61,858 nt of DNA, from assembly GCA_947474225.1 (NCBI GenBank), contig CANJHS010000013.1, positions 1 to 61,858 of the forward strand, given 5' to 3'. Source of the stretch: Roseiflexaceae bacterium (GTDB lineage Bacteria > Chloroflexota > Chloroflexia > Chloroflexales > Roseiflexaceae). The notes under the pieces were generated by a model. That model did no database searches, was not told the origin of the DNA, and was given only the letters and a program-made list of their open reading frames with translations. This document shows positions 44,077-52,946 of this stretch, piece by piece (the first letter of the stretch is position 1; the number at the start of each line of letters is the position of its first letter). Made by a program: the position numbers and the translations under genes.

Positions 44077-44786
44077 TGCGTACCGCCTTGGTCATTGCAC
44101 GCCGCGAAATTTTGGCGTATTTTATCTCTCCGATCGCATATCTCGTATCTGCAATGTTTTTGCTGATTTCGGGCTTTCTCTTTTCATTGATCCTCATTCA
44201 GAATCAACAGGCATCAATGGACGGTGTGTTTCTCAATGTCACCGTGGTGCTGATTTTTATCGCGCCATTGTTGACGATGCGCTTGTTGGCCGATGAACAA
44301 AAATCCGGCACACTCGAAATCTTGCTCACTGCACCCGTCCGCGACTGGGAAGTTGTCATCGGTAAATTCCTCGCTGCAATGGGGTTGTTTGGCGTGATGT
44401 TGCTGTGTACCCTCTACTACCCAATCATTCTCTGGCGCATTGGCGGTAGCCCCGATTGGGGTCCCATTTTGACCGGGTATCTCGGGATTATCTTACTGAG
44501 TTCTGCGATGTTTGCCATCGGGACGTTGACGTCGTCACTGACCGAGAATCAAATTGTGGCTGCAGTATTGGGTTTTGGGATTTTGTTACTGCTGTGGCTC
44601 ATCGATGCTGCCGGCAACTTCGCAACGGGTGCAGCCGATATCTTGCGTTACCTGTCTTTGCCGAATCACTTTAATGACTTTGCCCGTGGCGCAATTACCG
44701 TCGAGGATGTCGTCTATTACCTGAGTGTGACATGTGTCGCATTGTTTTTGGCGACACGCTCGCTTGAATCACGGAGATACCGCTAA
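44076..44786 (+). CDS. ABC-2-type permease, GldF-like
   Basis: This 236-residue inner-membrane protein has six hydrophobic helices. The first follows RREILAYFISPIAYLVS, a hallmark of GldF-type ABC-2 permeases. PLLTMRLLADEQKSGTLEILLTAP contains the cytoplasmic coupling region near residue 64. It is flanked by one-base TAATG overlaps on both sides, so all three subunits are translationally coupled. Confidence 0.9.
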   Translation: MRTALVIARREILAYFISPIAYLVSAMFLLISGFLFSLILIQNQQASMDGVFLNVTVVLIFIAPLLTMRLLADEQKSGTLEILLTAPVRDWEVVIGKFLAAMGLFGVMLLCTLYYPIILWRIGGSPDWGPILTGYLGIILLSSAMFAIGTLTSSLTENQIVAAVLGFGILLLLWLIDAAGNFATGAADILRYLSLPNHFNDFARGAITVEDVVYYLSVTCVALFLATRSLESRRYR

Positions 44787-46141
44787 TGTCTTTGTTGCAA
44801 CGTATTCAAAAAACACTCGGGCTGCGCGGAGTGCGCTACGGCGCGAATGCCAGTGCGATGACCATCCTCTTCATCGCGATCATGGTCATGTGTAATGTAT
44901 TTGCAGTGCGATTCCACAAACGGTATGACTTGACTGCACAGAAGGAATTCTCGATTTCGCAGCAAACAACCCAGATTCTGCAGAATCTAAGCCAACCAAT
45001 CGAAATCATTGGGTTCTACAACGGCCAGGATGCAGCCCTACAGGCTGATCTCGAAAGTCGCCTGAAGGAATACCGCTCGGTGTCATCACAACTAACCTAT
45101 CGGTTCGTCGATCCCGATCGTGATCCCGTCACTGCAAATAAAGAAAACATCACTGCCTATGGTACCGTCGTATTCAAATCGGGCGACCGCCGCCAAACAA
45201 TCACTTCGATCGAAGAAAAAGACATAACTGGTGCTATTTTGAAGGTCAGTGCGACCTCCAAAACCACAGTCTTCTTTGTGACTGGTCATCGTGAACGCCC
45301 CATTGATACGACTGATCCGATTGGTCTCGGCGACGTAAAGCAGCTCCTCGAAGCCGATAATTTGGTCGTACAATCCATCAACTTGGTCATCAGTCAAACA
45401 ATCCCCCTCGAAAACACCGTCTTGGTTGTTGCTGACCCGCTCGACGCTATGCAACCCGAAGAAGAGAACACCATCCAGCAATACATTGATCAGGGTGGCC
45501 GACTGGTGCTGTTATCGAATACATTGTCTCCTGCACCCCTGGCTGCGAGTATGGCGAAGTGGGGTCTCGTGTGGAAGAATGATTTGCTCCTTGACCAGCA
45601 ATCGCAAGTGGGAAATCCCGTCGCTCCTGCGGTGCTTGACTATCCGTATTCAGAAATTACCAAAGGCTTGGCTGGCCAAGCTAGTGTGTTTAATTCGGTA
45701 CGGACCATCGGCAAGCTGTCAGACACCGATCCCGATGGCTATTATGTGTCGGAACTCCTCCATAGTAGTGCAAACAGCGTCGCTGCCACAAAGTTCGATG
45801 CAGGGAAGGTCGAAACACAAGCATCAGATGAAAAGGGTCCACTTTCGTTCGGCTATACCATTGAAACACCCTCGAAGGCTCGAATTGTGGTGGTCGGTGA
45901 TGTGGACTTCGCAACCAACGGCTTCCTGAACGTAACACAAGCGAATGCACCGCTGTTCCGCAACATGGTTGCGTGGGCAGCCGCCCAGGAAGAGCTCATC
46001 TCGGTCCCCACCCAAGAACCTGTTGATCGGAAGGTATTCATTACGGAAAGCCAGGCAGGTGTTATTTTCTATAGTTGTGTCGTTGGCCTCCCACTGCTGT
46101 TCCTGTTAACAGGCGTTGCAGTGTGGTGGCGCCGACGGTAG
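44786..46141 (+). CDS. GldG-like membrane-anchored accessory protein of the ABC system
   Basis: This 451-residue protein has an N-terminal helix at about residues 24-44, a large extracytoplasmic domain and a C-terminal helix at about 422-446 followed by WWRRR. The RYDLTAQKEFSISQQT stretch after the first helix matches the GldG family ('uncharacterised ABC-type auxiliary component'). The central domain (RPIDTTDPIGLGDVKQLL) resembles a Rossmann-like ABC-associated fold. Its function is probably substrate handling outside the membrane. Confidence 0.87.
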   Translation: MSLLQRIQKTLGLRGVRYGANASAMTILFIAIMVMCNVFAVRFHKRYDLTAQKEFSISQQTTQILQNLSQPIEIIGFYNGQDAALQADLESRLKEYRSVSSQLTYRFVDPDRDPVTANKENITAYGTVVFKSGDRRQTITSIEEKDITGAILKVSATSKTTVFFVTGHRERPIDTTDPIGLGDVKQLLEADNLVVQSINLVISQTIPLENTVLVVADPLDAMQPEEENTIQQYIDQGGRLVLLSNTLSPAPLAASMAKWGLVWKNDLLLDQQSQVGNPVAPAVLDYPYSEITKGLAGQASVFNSVRTIGKLSDTDPDGYYVSELLHSSANSVAATKFDAGKVETQASDEKGPLSFGYTIETPSKARIVVVGDVDFATNGFLNVTQANAPLFRNMVAWAAAQEELISVPTQEPVDRKVFITESQAGVIFYSCVVGLPLLFLLTGVAVWWRRR

Positions 46142-46149
46142 GGGCAGCG

Positions 46150-46707
46150 ATGAACGGCAAAGTCACGATTCTCTTATTGGCGGTATGTATGGCGTTGGCT
46201 GCATATCTCTATGTGGTTCCCCCACCAAAGGAGGTGCCACCGGATATCGCAGCCAAACGGGTCGATGTCGTCAACCTCGTCTCTCGCGAGGTGACCGGCT
46301 TCTCGGTATTCAAAAACGATGGAGCAACAGTGGAGGTAACCCGTGCTGAGACCGGTTGGGCGCTGAAACAACCGCAATTGGCACTCGGTGACGACATCGT
46401 GATTGGGCAGGTAGTGGCCACCTTGACGCAACTCCATGCCGATCAAATCATCGAGAAACCAGTTGATGCAGAAGCATACGGATTGCTTGCGCCGAGTTTG
46501 ACTATTATCGTGCAAAATACGCTCGGACAAGCGGCGTTGATTCGTGTTGGAGACCGCAATCCGAGTGGTGGCGCTCGCTATGTGCAAATCGACAAAGACC
46601 CGCGGGTGTTCTTGGTCAGCGATCCCGTACTCGACACCATCGATGGCTGGTTTACTACACCGCCAGTGGCACCAACGGCGCTCCCGGCGCTCCCCAAGGC
46701 ACCATAA
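46150..46707 (+). CDS. DUF4340 domain protein associated with the Gld-like ABC system
   Basis: This 185-residue protein has an N-terminal helix (about 4-20) and one extracytoplasmic DUF4340-like beta-rich unit, with ALKQPQLALGDDIVI and YGLLAPSLTIIV. GGGGCAGCG precedes the ATG. DUF4340 genes regularly follow GldG-like genes, so it is probably an envelope accessory. The longer in-frame form from 46075 overlaps gldG and is not supported. Confidence 0.8.
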   Translation: MNGKVTILLLAVCMALAAYLYVVPPPKEVPPDIAAKRVDVVNLVSREVTGFSVFKNDGATVEVTRAETGWALKQPQLALGDDIVIGQVVATLTQLHADQIIEKPVDAEAYGLLAPSLTIIVQNTLGQAALIRVGDRNPSGGARYVQIDKDPRVFLVSDPVLDTIDGWFTTPPVAPTALPALPKAP

Positions 46708-46721
46708 GTAAAGACCTACGG

Positions 46722-46754
46722 ACCTGCGCGTTGCACTGCAACGCGCAGGTTTTT
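46722..46754 (+). terminator. Terminator of the Gld-like operon
   Basis: ACCTGCGCGTTG at 46722-46733 and CAACGCGCAGGT at 46739-46750 form a 12-bp perfect stem followed by TTTTT at 46750-46754. The T-run touches the chrA stop codon on the other strand. Confidence 0.88.
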
Positions 46755-47886
46755 AATGCATGCGGATGAGAGATGCCACCAACGCACAGCCGAGGGGGAT
46801 GAGCCACGGTGGCAGTGACGTGCGTATCAGGAGAACGGCGCACATAAGAGCCAGAATGATATGCGTGGGGTGGTCAAAAATGTGGGTGTAAACAAGCTGC
46901 ATGGCACTTGCGACGAGCATACCCACCACCGCTGCGTGGGTTCCCTTGAGTGCACGACTAATACTTGGTCGGGTTGCAAAGCGACTCCACACCGACTGAA
47001 CTCCACATACCAGCAACCACCCGGGGGCAAAGATCGCAATCGTACCCCCAATCGCACCGATGAGCGGTGTGCTGCTTTGCCATGCACCAATAAAGCTTGC
47101 GAGGGTAAAAAGAGGGCCCGGCATGAGCTGGGCGATTGCATAGCCTTGGAGAATGCTGTTGTTTGCATCGGGAAATCGAGCGAGCAATAGCGGTAACACC
47201 ACATGACCCCCACCAAAAACCAACGCCCCCGTTTGAAATAACGTGCTATTTGTCGAAGGGAACGCCCAGCTGAGCCCGAGCAAGAGCGCCGCTACTCCCA
47301 ACAGCCAGACGCTGTGGCGTGGTCGTGCCAGCGCAGGCCGCACATCGGGAGGAAGCGTGCTGGAGACGAAAAAAAGATATCCATAGGCGGCACTGAGCAC
47401 CAATACGATGAGTTGTGTAGCGAGATGAGGTGCAACACATAATGCGCCAGCACTGCATGCACACACGACCATGGCGTGCGGCGTCGTGCGTATTGGCATC
47501 AACATCCCCCACACAGCACCGCACACCGTGACTGCGGCACCGACCAGTAATCCAGCGCCGGCATCACGTTGTGTGGCAATCCAGCCCAGATTTCGTGCTG
47601 CAAGATACATGAGTACCGCAGATGGTGCGGTGAAGCCAATCCAGGCACAGAGAGAGCCGATGATACCTGCTCGACGTGCCCCGATGAGCATGCCCAACTG
47701 AGAACTCGCAGGGCCTGGGATGAGTTGGCAGAGTGTCACGTCGTGTGCAAATTCTTCTTCGGTTATCCATCCTAATGTGTGGACAAACGTGGTGTGGAAT
47801 ATGCCGATGTGGGCCGTTGGCCCCCCGAAGCTAGTTAACCCCAGCAGGAAGAAGCGGCGCAGTACCGCGCCGGCGTTACACCACAT
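46753..47886 (-). CDS. chrA: Chromate transporter family protein (long, two-domain form)
   Basis: This 377-residue inner-membrane protein contains two CHR repeats. The first has GLTSFGGPTAHIGIF near residue 16 and CQLIPGPASSQLG near 52. The second has GGGHVVLPLLL and QLMPGPLFTLASFIGA. The family effluxes chromate or other oxyanions. An ATG at 47886 lies inside the end of trpC, overlapping by 11 bases, so translation is coupled; a GTG at 47892 is an alternative. The association with trpC is probably incidental to tryptophan synthesis. Confidence 0.87.
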   Translation of the reverse strand: MWCNAGAVLRRFFLLGLTSFGGPTAHIGIFHTTFVHTLGWITEEEFAHDVTLCQLIPGPASSQLGMLIGARRAGIIGSLCAWIGFTAPSAVLMYLAARNLGWIATQRDAGAGLLVGAAVTVCGAVWGMLMPIRTTPHAMVVCACSAGALCVAPHLATQLIVLVLSAAYGYLFFVSSTLPPDVRPALARPRHSVWLLGVAALLLGLSWAFPSTNSTLFQTGALVFGGGHVVLPLLLARFPDANNSILQGYAIAQLMPGPLFTLASFIGAWQSSTPLIGAIGGTIAIFAPGWLLVCGVQSVWSRFATRPSISRALKGTHAAVVGMLVASAMQLVYTHIFDHPTHIILALMCAVLLIRTSLPPWLIPLGCALVASLIRMH

Positions 47887-48694
47887 ACCCACTCAGTTCG
47901 CGCGTTTTGGCGAGCATGTCGGTGGCGGTTATCAATGCTTCGCCAACCAAAATGGCGTTGGCACCGTGTGCGCCGACCGTGGCGACGTCTGCAGCGCTGA
48001 AGATACCGCTTTCGCTCACGAGTGTGATGCCGCGGTCTTTCGGTAATTGCCGGGCCACAACCCCGGTGGTTGCCAGCGATAGTTCAAATGTATGCAAATC
48101 ACGATTGTTGATACCGATGATGGCGCACCCCAGCGCCAGTGCACGTTGGAGCTCTGCGTCATCGTGTACCTCGACGAGTGCTGCCATGCCCCAATCTGCG
48201 GCGATATGCAGATAGTCCGCAAGTTGGCCGTCGCTGAGCGCAGCCACAATCAGGAGTATGGCGTCTGCTCCGTAGGCCCGCGCTTCGTGAATTTGGTAGG
48301 CGTCGATGATGAAATCTTTGCGCAACAGTGGCGGATGATGGCCATCGGGACCAATTGCATCTTGTTGCCGGATTGCTTCGAGGTATTTGAGGCTGCCCTG
48401 AAAGAAGCGCTGGTCGGTCAGAACCGACAATGCCGATGCGCCACCCGATGCGTAGGTTGCTGCGATGCTCAAGGGAATGAATGGCTCGATGAGCACCCCG
48501 CGAGAGGGTGATGCCTTTTTGACCTCGGCAATTAATGTTGGTCGCGTGGTTCGTCGCAATGCGTCGGCAAAAGAACGCACGGGAGGGGCTGCTGCGGCAC
48601 GACGCTGGATGTCGACATCCGAAACTTTGGCACGTTGGCGGGCGACCTCAATCTGTTTATGGTCGAGAATTTGTTGCAAAATAGTCGCAGTCAT
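47876..48694 (-). CDS. trpC: Indole-3-glycerol-phosphate synthase
   Basis: This 272-residue TIM-barrel enzyme forms indole-3-glycerol phosphate in tryptophan biosynthesis. The catalytic KKASPSRG near residue 58 follows the family N-terminal ILDHKQIEVARQR. LRKDFIIDAYQI near 125, EVHDDAEL near 175, GINNRDLHTF near 195 and SESGIFSA near 225 are all intact. The remaining trp genes are scattered; trpB is 4 kb away and trpA is not here. A leader of about 230 bases contains two hairpins. Confidence 0.95.
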   Translation of the reverse strand: MTATILQQILDHKQIEVARQRAKVSDVDIQRRAAAAPPVRSFADALRRTTRPTLIAEVKKASPSRGVLIEPFIPLSIAATYASGGASALSVLTDQRFFQGSLKYLEAIRQQDAIGPDGHHPPLLRKDFIIDAYQIHEARAYGADAILLIVAALSDGQLADYLHIAADWGMAALVEVHDDAELQRALALGCAIIGINNRDLHTFELSLATTGVVARQLPKDRGITLVSESGIFSAADVATVGAHGANAILVGEALITATDMLAKTRELSGYVV

Positions 48695-48925
48695 GGTGCC
48701 TCCGGGTACAAGACGGAAAACAGATTCCCCAAAAATCTGCGATCAGTGCAAAAAAACTGCCAGACACGGTCGGGTCCCTCATCCGTCGTGTGGGATTGTT
48801 GTACAGCATCACCCTGCGGCGATGCTGTAATGTCTGTATTTATGTTTCGATTCGTGTGCCCACCCGTCGCACCTGTGATTCCCCAACGACAAAGTGAAAT
48901 TCTCTGTGCCATTTGGGAACACGGT
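48695..48925 (-). other. trpC upstream region with two hairpins
   Basis: On the minus strand, an 8-bp stem (ACAGCATC/GATGCTGT, at 48803-48828) is followed by a smaller stem CAGATT/AATCTG (48739-48721) running into TTTT, 27 bases before the trpC start. The second resembles a weak terminator and could act as an attenuator. I see no run of Trp codons in a short leader frame and no clear T-box core. Otherwise nothing coding is supported here. Confidence 0.35.
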
Positions 48926-49540
48926 TTACTCGCTGTAACGTTCCTCGAGCCAGGGGTCAGCGCTGTTGTTGTAGCCGTAGCGTTCCCAGAAGCCGAGCCG
49001 GTCCTCACGCATAAACTCGAGCCCGCGTAACCATTTGGCGCTCTTCCAGAAATATTTCTTGGGGGTCAGCAACCGGAGTGGATACCCGTGATCGGGGGTG
49101 AGTTCCAACTCATCGTATTTGTATGCCAGCAGCGCATCGTCGAACTGCAGAAATTCGAGCGGCACGTTTGCCGTAAAGCCGTATTCACAGTGCGCCATGA
49201 CATGTGATACGCCTGGCTGCAATGGTGGCAATAGTGCCAGAAAGTCAGTGAATCGGACCCCACGCCAGTGGGTGTCAAGCTTGCTCCAGCGTGTCACACA
49301 GTGGATGTCGGTCACGACGTCGACCGTCGGGAGTGCACGGAACTCGTCATAACTGAAGGTCTTGGGTGACTCGATGGCTCCCCAAACGCGCAAATCCCAT
49401 GTCTCAGAAAGGTTTTGGTAGTTCGGAACTTCACCGTAATGGAGGACAGGGAATTTTTCGGTTAGGTGCTGGCCAGGAGGCACGCGATCGGCCACATCGT
49501 CCGGGGTGTGATTTGCTTTGCGACGAAATGCGTTGAGCAT
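48926..49540 (-). CDS. Molybdopterin-dependent oxidoreductase (YedY/sulfite-oxidase-like)
   Basis: This 204-residue protein consists of a single sulfite-oxidase-type molybdopterin domain. The molybdenum-ligating cysteine is in DIHCVTRWS near residue 88, followed by THWRGVRFTDFL. A late PKKYFWKSAKWLRGLEF stretch matches the family. No signal peptide is visible, unlike secreted MsrP, and no heme partner is adjacent. An extended -10 (TGGTATACT) and AAGGAG precede it. Confidence 0.87.
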   Translation of the reverse strand: MLNAFRRKANHTPDDVADRVPPGQHLTEKFPVLHYGEVPNYQNLSETWDLRVWGAIESPKTFSYDEFRALPTVDVVTDIHCVTRWSKLDTHWRGVRFTDFLALLPPLQPGVSHVMAHCEYGFTANVPLEFLQFDDALLAYKYDELELTPDHGYPLRLLTPKKYFWKSAKWLRGLEFMREDRLGFWERYGYNNSADPWLEERYSE

Positions 49541-49565
49541 AGGACTCCTTTTTGTTAGTACGCAT

Positions 49566-49574
49566 AGTATACCA
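49566..49574 (-). promoter_or_regulatory. Extended -10 element before the molybdopterin oxidoreductase
   Basis: TGGTATACT on the minus strand lies 25 bases before the ATG, the same form as before the glcF-like gene. No -35 box is obvious. Confidence 0.4.
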
Positions 49575-49591
49575 AGTGGAATGGTGTTCTT

Positions 49592-51721
49592 CTACCATAG
49601 TGGATGAGCGTTGCGAATAGGCGCTAACACGTGCTGGTCAGTCATGCGTGTGTCACTTACCTTGCCCCAGGTGCGAATCGTAAGTGCCAGCGGTGGGGTA
49701 AAGTTACGTTCGGTCGTCAGCGAAGCCGGTGGCAGATGCGCAATAATGTCACTCACGCCCTGCAAAATTTTGGTGCGGGGCACTGCTCGCGTTGCCCAGT
49801 GTTCGTCGAGTTCTCGCAATCGTCCCAGTGCGATGCGGAATGCTTCGCCATCGGCGGTCTGCCGTAGCCGTTGTACCAACACGCGTACCAATCCGCTACA
49901 TTGCTCGAGTTCGGTCAAATAGGCACTGCGTGCTTGAGATAACTGGGCATGCAGATGTTGTAATGCATTATTGAGGCGATCATAGCGCTGCAACAGGCGA
50001 TACAGCTCACTCTGAAGCGGGAAGGTCATATCACTGGCAGTATGGAACGCCGCATCAAAGGCATTGACCTCATGGCGCATGCTTTGCACCCCACGTTCTA
50101 TGTCGGCGGCGACTGCGAGTGGATAGAGGACCATGAACTGTTCGACGAGGTTCATTTGGCATTGCAGCATCGCTCGGGCACGATTACTGCGTTCATTCAC
50201 CAGCGCTGCAAGTTCCGCTGTGCTCATTCGTAATTCTGACGTGAGCAGACGATTTACCGTGCGCGCAGTGTGGAAGCAGGCCAATCCGTCAAAAGGAGTC
50301 GCATCTGCGGCTACACGCGCAGATCGATATGCGTCCTCGAGACTCGTCAACGTATCAGAAGAAATGCGAACGCCTGCCTCGCGCTGTGTATTCAATATAC
50401 GGATAAGGTCTTCGGATTCAGCGAATTCTTGCCGCGCCAACAGCTCTATCTGCGTCATGTCGCTACCGCGCTGAATAATAATTGCATAGATGGTTTGCGC
50501 ACGCTGCTGTGCACGTTCTGCGGTATTAATGCAACTGGCAATGTCGACTTGCAGATGTGGTTGACTGGTGTTCATGGATTGCGCTTGTTCGGTATAGAGT
50601 AGCGAAGTAATCGCCTGGACGTATGCTTCGCTCCCCGTTTGGATCATCTCGGCATCTGGAGTAAGCCCAATTGCTAACAGATTCTGAAAGGCCTCATATG
50701 CCTTAGTACTGAGTGATTCATAGTGACTGTTGTTTTGCTGTAGCCGAGCGATTCGTTCGCCGTGCCGTTGTTGGAGCACCGGAAGACTCCCACCTCGTTC
50801 GACCGCCTGAGCGCGGGTCAGTTCAGCATTGGAAAGGTGTTTGCGTGCAGACTCGGTGTCTGCAGCTATCAGTGCCGCCAGGGCTATATCAATCAGGCGT
50901 GACGATTCGACAAAGAGTTCTCGACTCAGGTTCACATCAAAGCCCTGTATGGCGGCTTTTTCGGAGGCTTGGCGCCCAGCAGAAATCCCGTCGCGGATGT
51001 CGACTAATTGTGACAAGAGCTCACCACAGGTGGCATAAATCTGCAAAGCGCGGGTCACCTCTCCATCGATGTCCGCATAGCGGTGCGATGCGAGTGCAGC
51101 CTGTGCAAGCGCAAGATGCTTGTCTGCAGGGACCAGCATGCTATGAACCGTGATACCCAATGCGTTGAGGCGATGTGCCAATATGGTATGCGATCTGCGC
51201 GCCTGGTCGATTCGTGTTGTATGCTGCGTAATCGTGGCTTCGCATGTTGTGCGCAGTTGGATGCCCCGCTGCAAAGCATCTTCGATGGGTGCAATCAGCG
51301 GGGTGAGTTCTTCGATAATTACTAAGACCCCACGATACGACACCTCATCAGGAATATTGGGTAATGCGCGCAGTGCTGATTCGAGGCGCTGGCTACACGC
51401 GCTAAACTGCATGTCTGCTTCGTGGAAGACGGTAGCAATACTGCGCGCATCAGTATCACTAAAACGGACACGGTCGTAGCCGGCGCGCTCACGTTCATTA
51501 TTGAGGAGTTGCGCTGTGTAATTGAGGCGCGATTTGATGCCACGCAATGCAATATCCGTTTCGCCTTGGGCTTGGCGGATGCCCTTGTCGACGCGAATTT
51601 GCCGGCGCATGTTGACAAAGAGCATGATTACCACGATTAGCACGGTGGTGCCTATGGTGACCACGATGATTTGTTGGACGAGTATCGGGGTCAGCGTGCT
51701 GGTGAGAGTATGCAGATCCAT
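49592..51721 (-). CDS. Membrane-anchored long alpha-helical protein (EzrA-like architecture)
   Basis: This 709-residue protein has a short extracytoplasmic N-terminus and a single hydrophobic helix at about residues 17-37. Nearly all of the rest is heptad-rich helix dense in Glu, Gln, Arg, Ala and Leu, with repeated patterns such as ERAQQRAQTIYA. That topology (N-out helix plus long cytoplasmic coiled-coil) is like EzrA, a Gram-positive FtsZ-ring regulator, but I cannot show homology. The ATG at 51721 is chosen because it places the helix at the N-terminus; the upstream frame overlaps trpB. It is downstream of trpB. Confidence 0.6.
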   Translation of the reverse strand: MDLHTLTSTLTPILVQQIIVVTIGTTVLIVVIMLFVNMRRQIRVDKGIRQAQGETDIALRGIKSRLNYTAQLLNNERERAGYDRVRFSDTDARSIATVFHEADMQFSACSQRLESALRALPNIPDEVSYRGVLVIIEELTPLIAPIEDALQRGIQLRTTCEATITQHTTRIDQARRSHTILAHRLNALGITVHSMLVPADKHLALAQAALASHRYADIDGEVTRALQIYATCGELLSQLVDIRDGISAGRQASEKAAIQGFDVNLSRELFVESSRLIDIALAALIAADTESARKHLSNAELTRAQAVERGGSLPVLQQRHGERIARLQQNNSHYESLSTKAYEAFQNLLAIGLTPDAEMIQTGSEAYVQAITSLLYTEQAQSMNTSQPHLQVDIASCINTAERAQQRAQTIYAIIIQRGSDMTQIELLARQEFAESEDLIRILNTQREAGVRISSDTLTSLEDAYRSARVAADATPFDGLACFHTARTVNRLLTSELRMSTAELAALVNERSNRARAMLQCQMNLVEQFMVLYPLAVAADIERGVQSMRHEVNAFDAAFHTASDMTFPLQSELYRLLQRYDRLNNALQHLHAQLSQARSAYLTELEQCSGLVRVLVQRLRQTADGEAFRIALGRLRELDEHWATRAVPRTKILQGVSDIIAHLPPASLTTERNFTPPLALTIRTWGKVSDTRMTDQHVLAPIRNAHPLW

Positions 51722-51755
51722 AGTGGTGACTCGTTCCTTTACCTGCAGTCGGTCC

Positions 51756-52946
51756 TTAGAGGTCGACGCCGAGGACCGTCGCAACACTAAAGATGTCTTT
51801 GTCCCCGCGCCCAGAGAGATTGACCAAAATAATCTCGTCTGGTGACATGGTCGGCGCGATGCGCATTGCATCTGCCACAGCATGGGCACTCTCGAGCGCA
51901 GGAATGATGCCCTCGAGTTTGCTTAGTGCTTGAAATGCATCGAGCGCATGCTCGTCGTCGATCGACACATACGTGACCCGACCGTCATCATGGAGCATCG
52001 CATGTTCGGGGCCAATTGCTGCATAGTCAAGCCCCGCCGAGATACTGTGCGTCGAAGATATCTGGCCGTCGCTGTTTTGCAAGATATACGTATAACTCCC
52101 CTGCAACACGCCACGGCTACCACCCTCGAAGCGGGCAGCATGATTGCCCAGCGTAATCGACCGCCCACCCGCCTCGACACCACGCATACGGATGTTGGGA
52201 TGCTCGAGGAAGGAGTGGAACATGCCAATCGAATTTGAGCCGCCACCCACACACGCAATAATCAGATCCGGCAGTCTGCCTGCAGCAGCTTTGATTTGGC
52301 CGTACGACTCACAGCCAATGATGGATTGGAAGTCGCGCACCATGGTTGGATATGGATGTGGTCCCAATGCCGACCCAAGCAAATAGTATGAATCAGGATT
52401 CGACACCCAGTCGCGCATCGCCTCGTTGATGGCATCCTTGAGGGTCCGCGAGCCAGATGTCACACCGCGCACATCGGCACCCATCAAGCGCATGCGGAAG
52501 ACATTGGGCTTCTGCCGTTCGATGTCGTCTACCCCCATATAGACCACACATTCCATCCCCAACAAGGCACACACCGCCGCGGTCGCGACCCCGTGTTGGC
52601 CAGCGCCGGTCTCGGCGATGATACGCGTCTTGCCCATGCGCTTGGCGAGTAGTCCTTGCCCCAACGCGTTGTTGATTTTGTGGGCGCCGGTATGGGCCAA
52701 GTCTTCGCGCTTCAGGTATATTTGGGCACCGCCGCAGTGTGCGGTCAAGCGTTTTGCATGCGTCAGCGCCGTCGGTCGGCCGATGAACGACGCCTGCAAC
52801 GCTGCCAGCTCGCCCCAAAATGATGCGTCGTCTTTGATTGCTGCATAGGCGTTGATGAGGTTTGCGACTGACGGTGCCAGTGTCTCGGGGATGTAACTGC
52901 CGCCATACGGGCCAAACATGCCGGGTCGTTCGGTGTGCGTGGTCAT
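51756..52946 (-). CDS. trpB: Tryptophan synthase beta chain
   Basis: This 396-residue PLP enzyme condenses indole with serine. The N-terminus ([15 protein letters not shown]) and PLP lysine motif [15 protein letters not shown] near residue 79 are canonical. The phosphate-cradle [10 protein letters not shown] near residue 226 and ETGAGQHG near 102 are intact. It is a TrpB1-type chain, yet trpA is not adjacent. The ATG at 52946 overlaps the oligopeptidase stop by ATGA. Confidence 0.97.
   Translation of the reverse strand: MTTHTERPGMFGPYGGSYIPETLAPSVANLINAYAAIKDDASFWGELAALQASFIGRPTALTHAKRLTAHCGGAQIYLKREDLAHTGAHKINNALGQGLLAKRMGKTRIIAETGAGQHGVATAAVCALLGMECVVYMGVDDIERQKPNVFRMRLMGADVRGVTSGSRTLKDAINEAMRDWVSNPDSYYLLGSALGPHPYPTMVRDFQSIIGCESYGQIKAAAGRLPDLIIACVGGGSNSIGMFHSFLEHPNIRMRGVEAGGRSITLGNHAARFEGGSRGVLQGSYTYILQNSDGQISSTHSISAGLDYAAIGPEHAMLHDDGRVTYVSIDDEHALDAFQALSKLEGIIPALESAHAVADAMRIAPTMSPDEIILVNLSGRGDKDIFSVATVLGVDL

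Noticed and set aside
48695-48925. T-box riboswitch before trpC
   Set aside because: No conserved T-box core sequence or specifier loop could be recognised.
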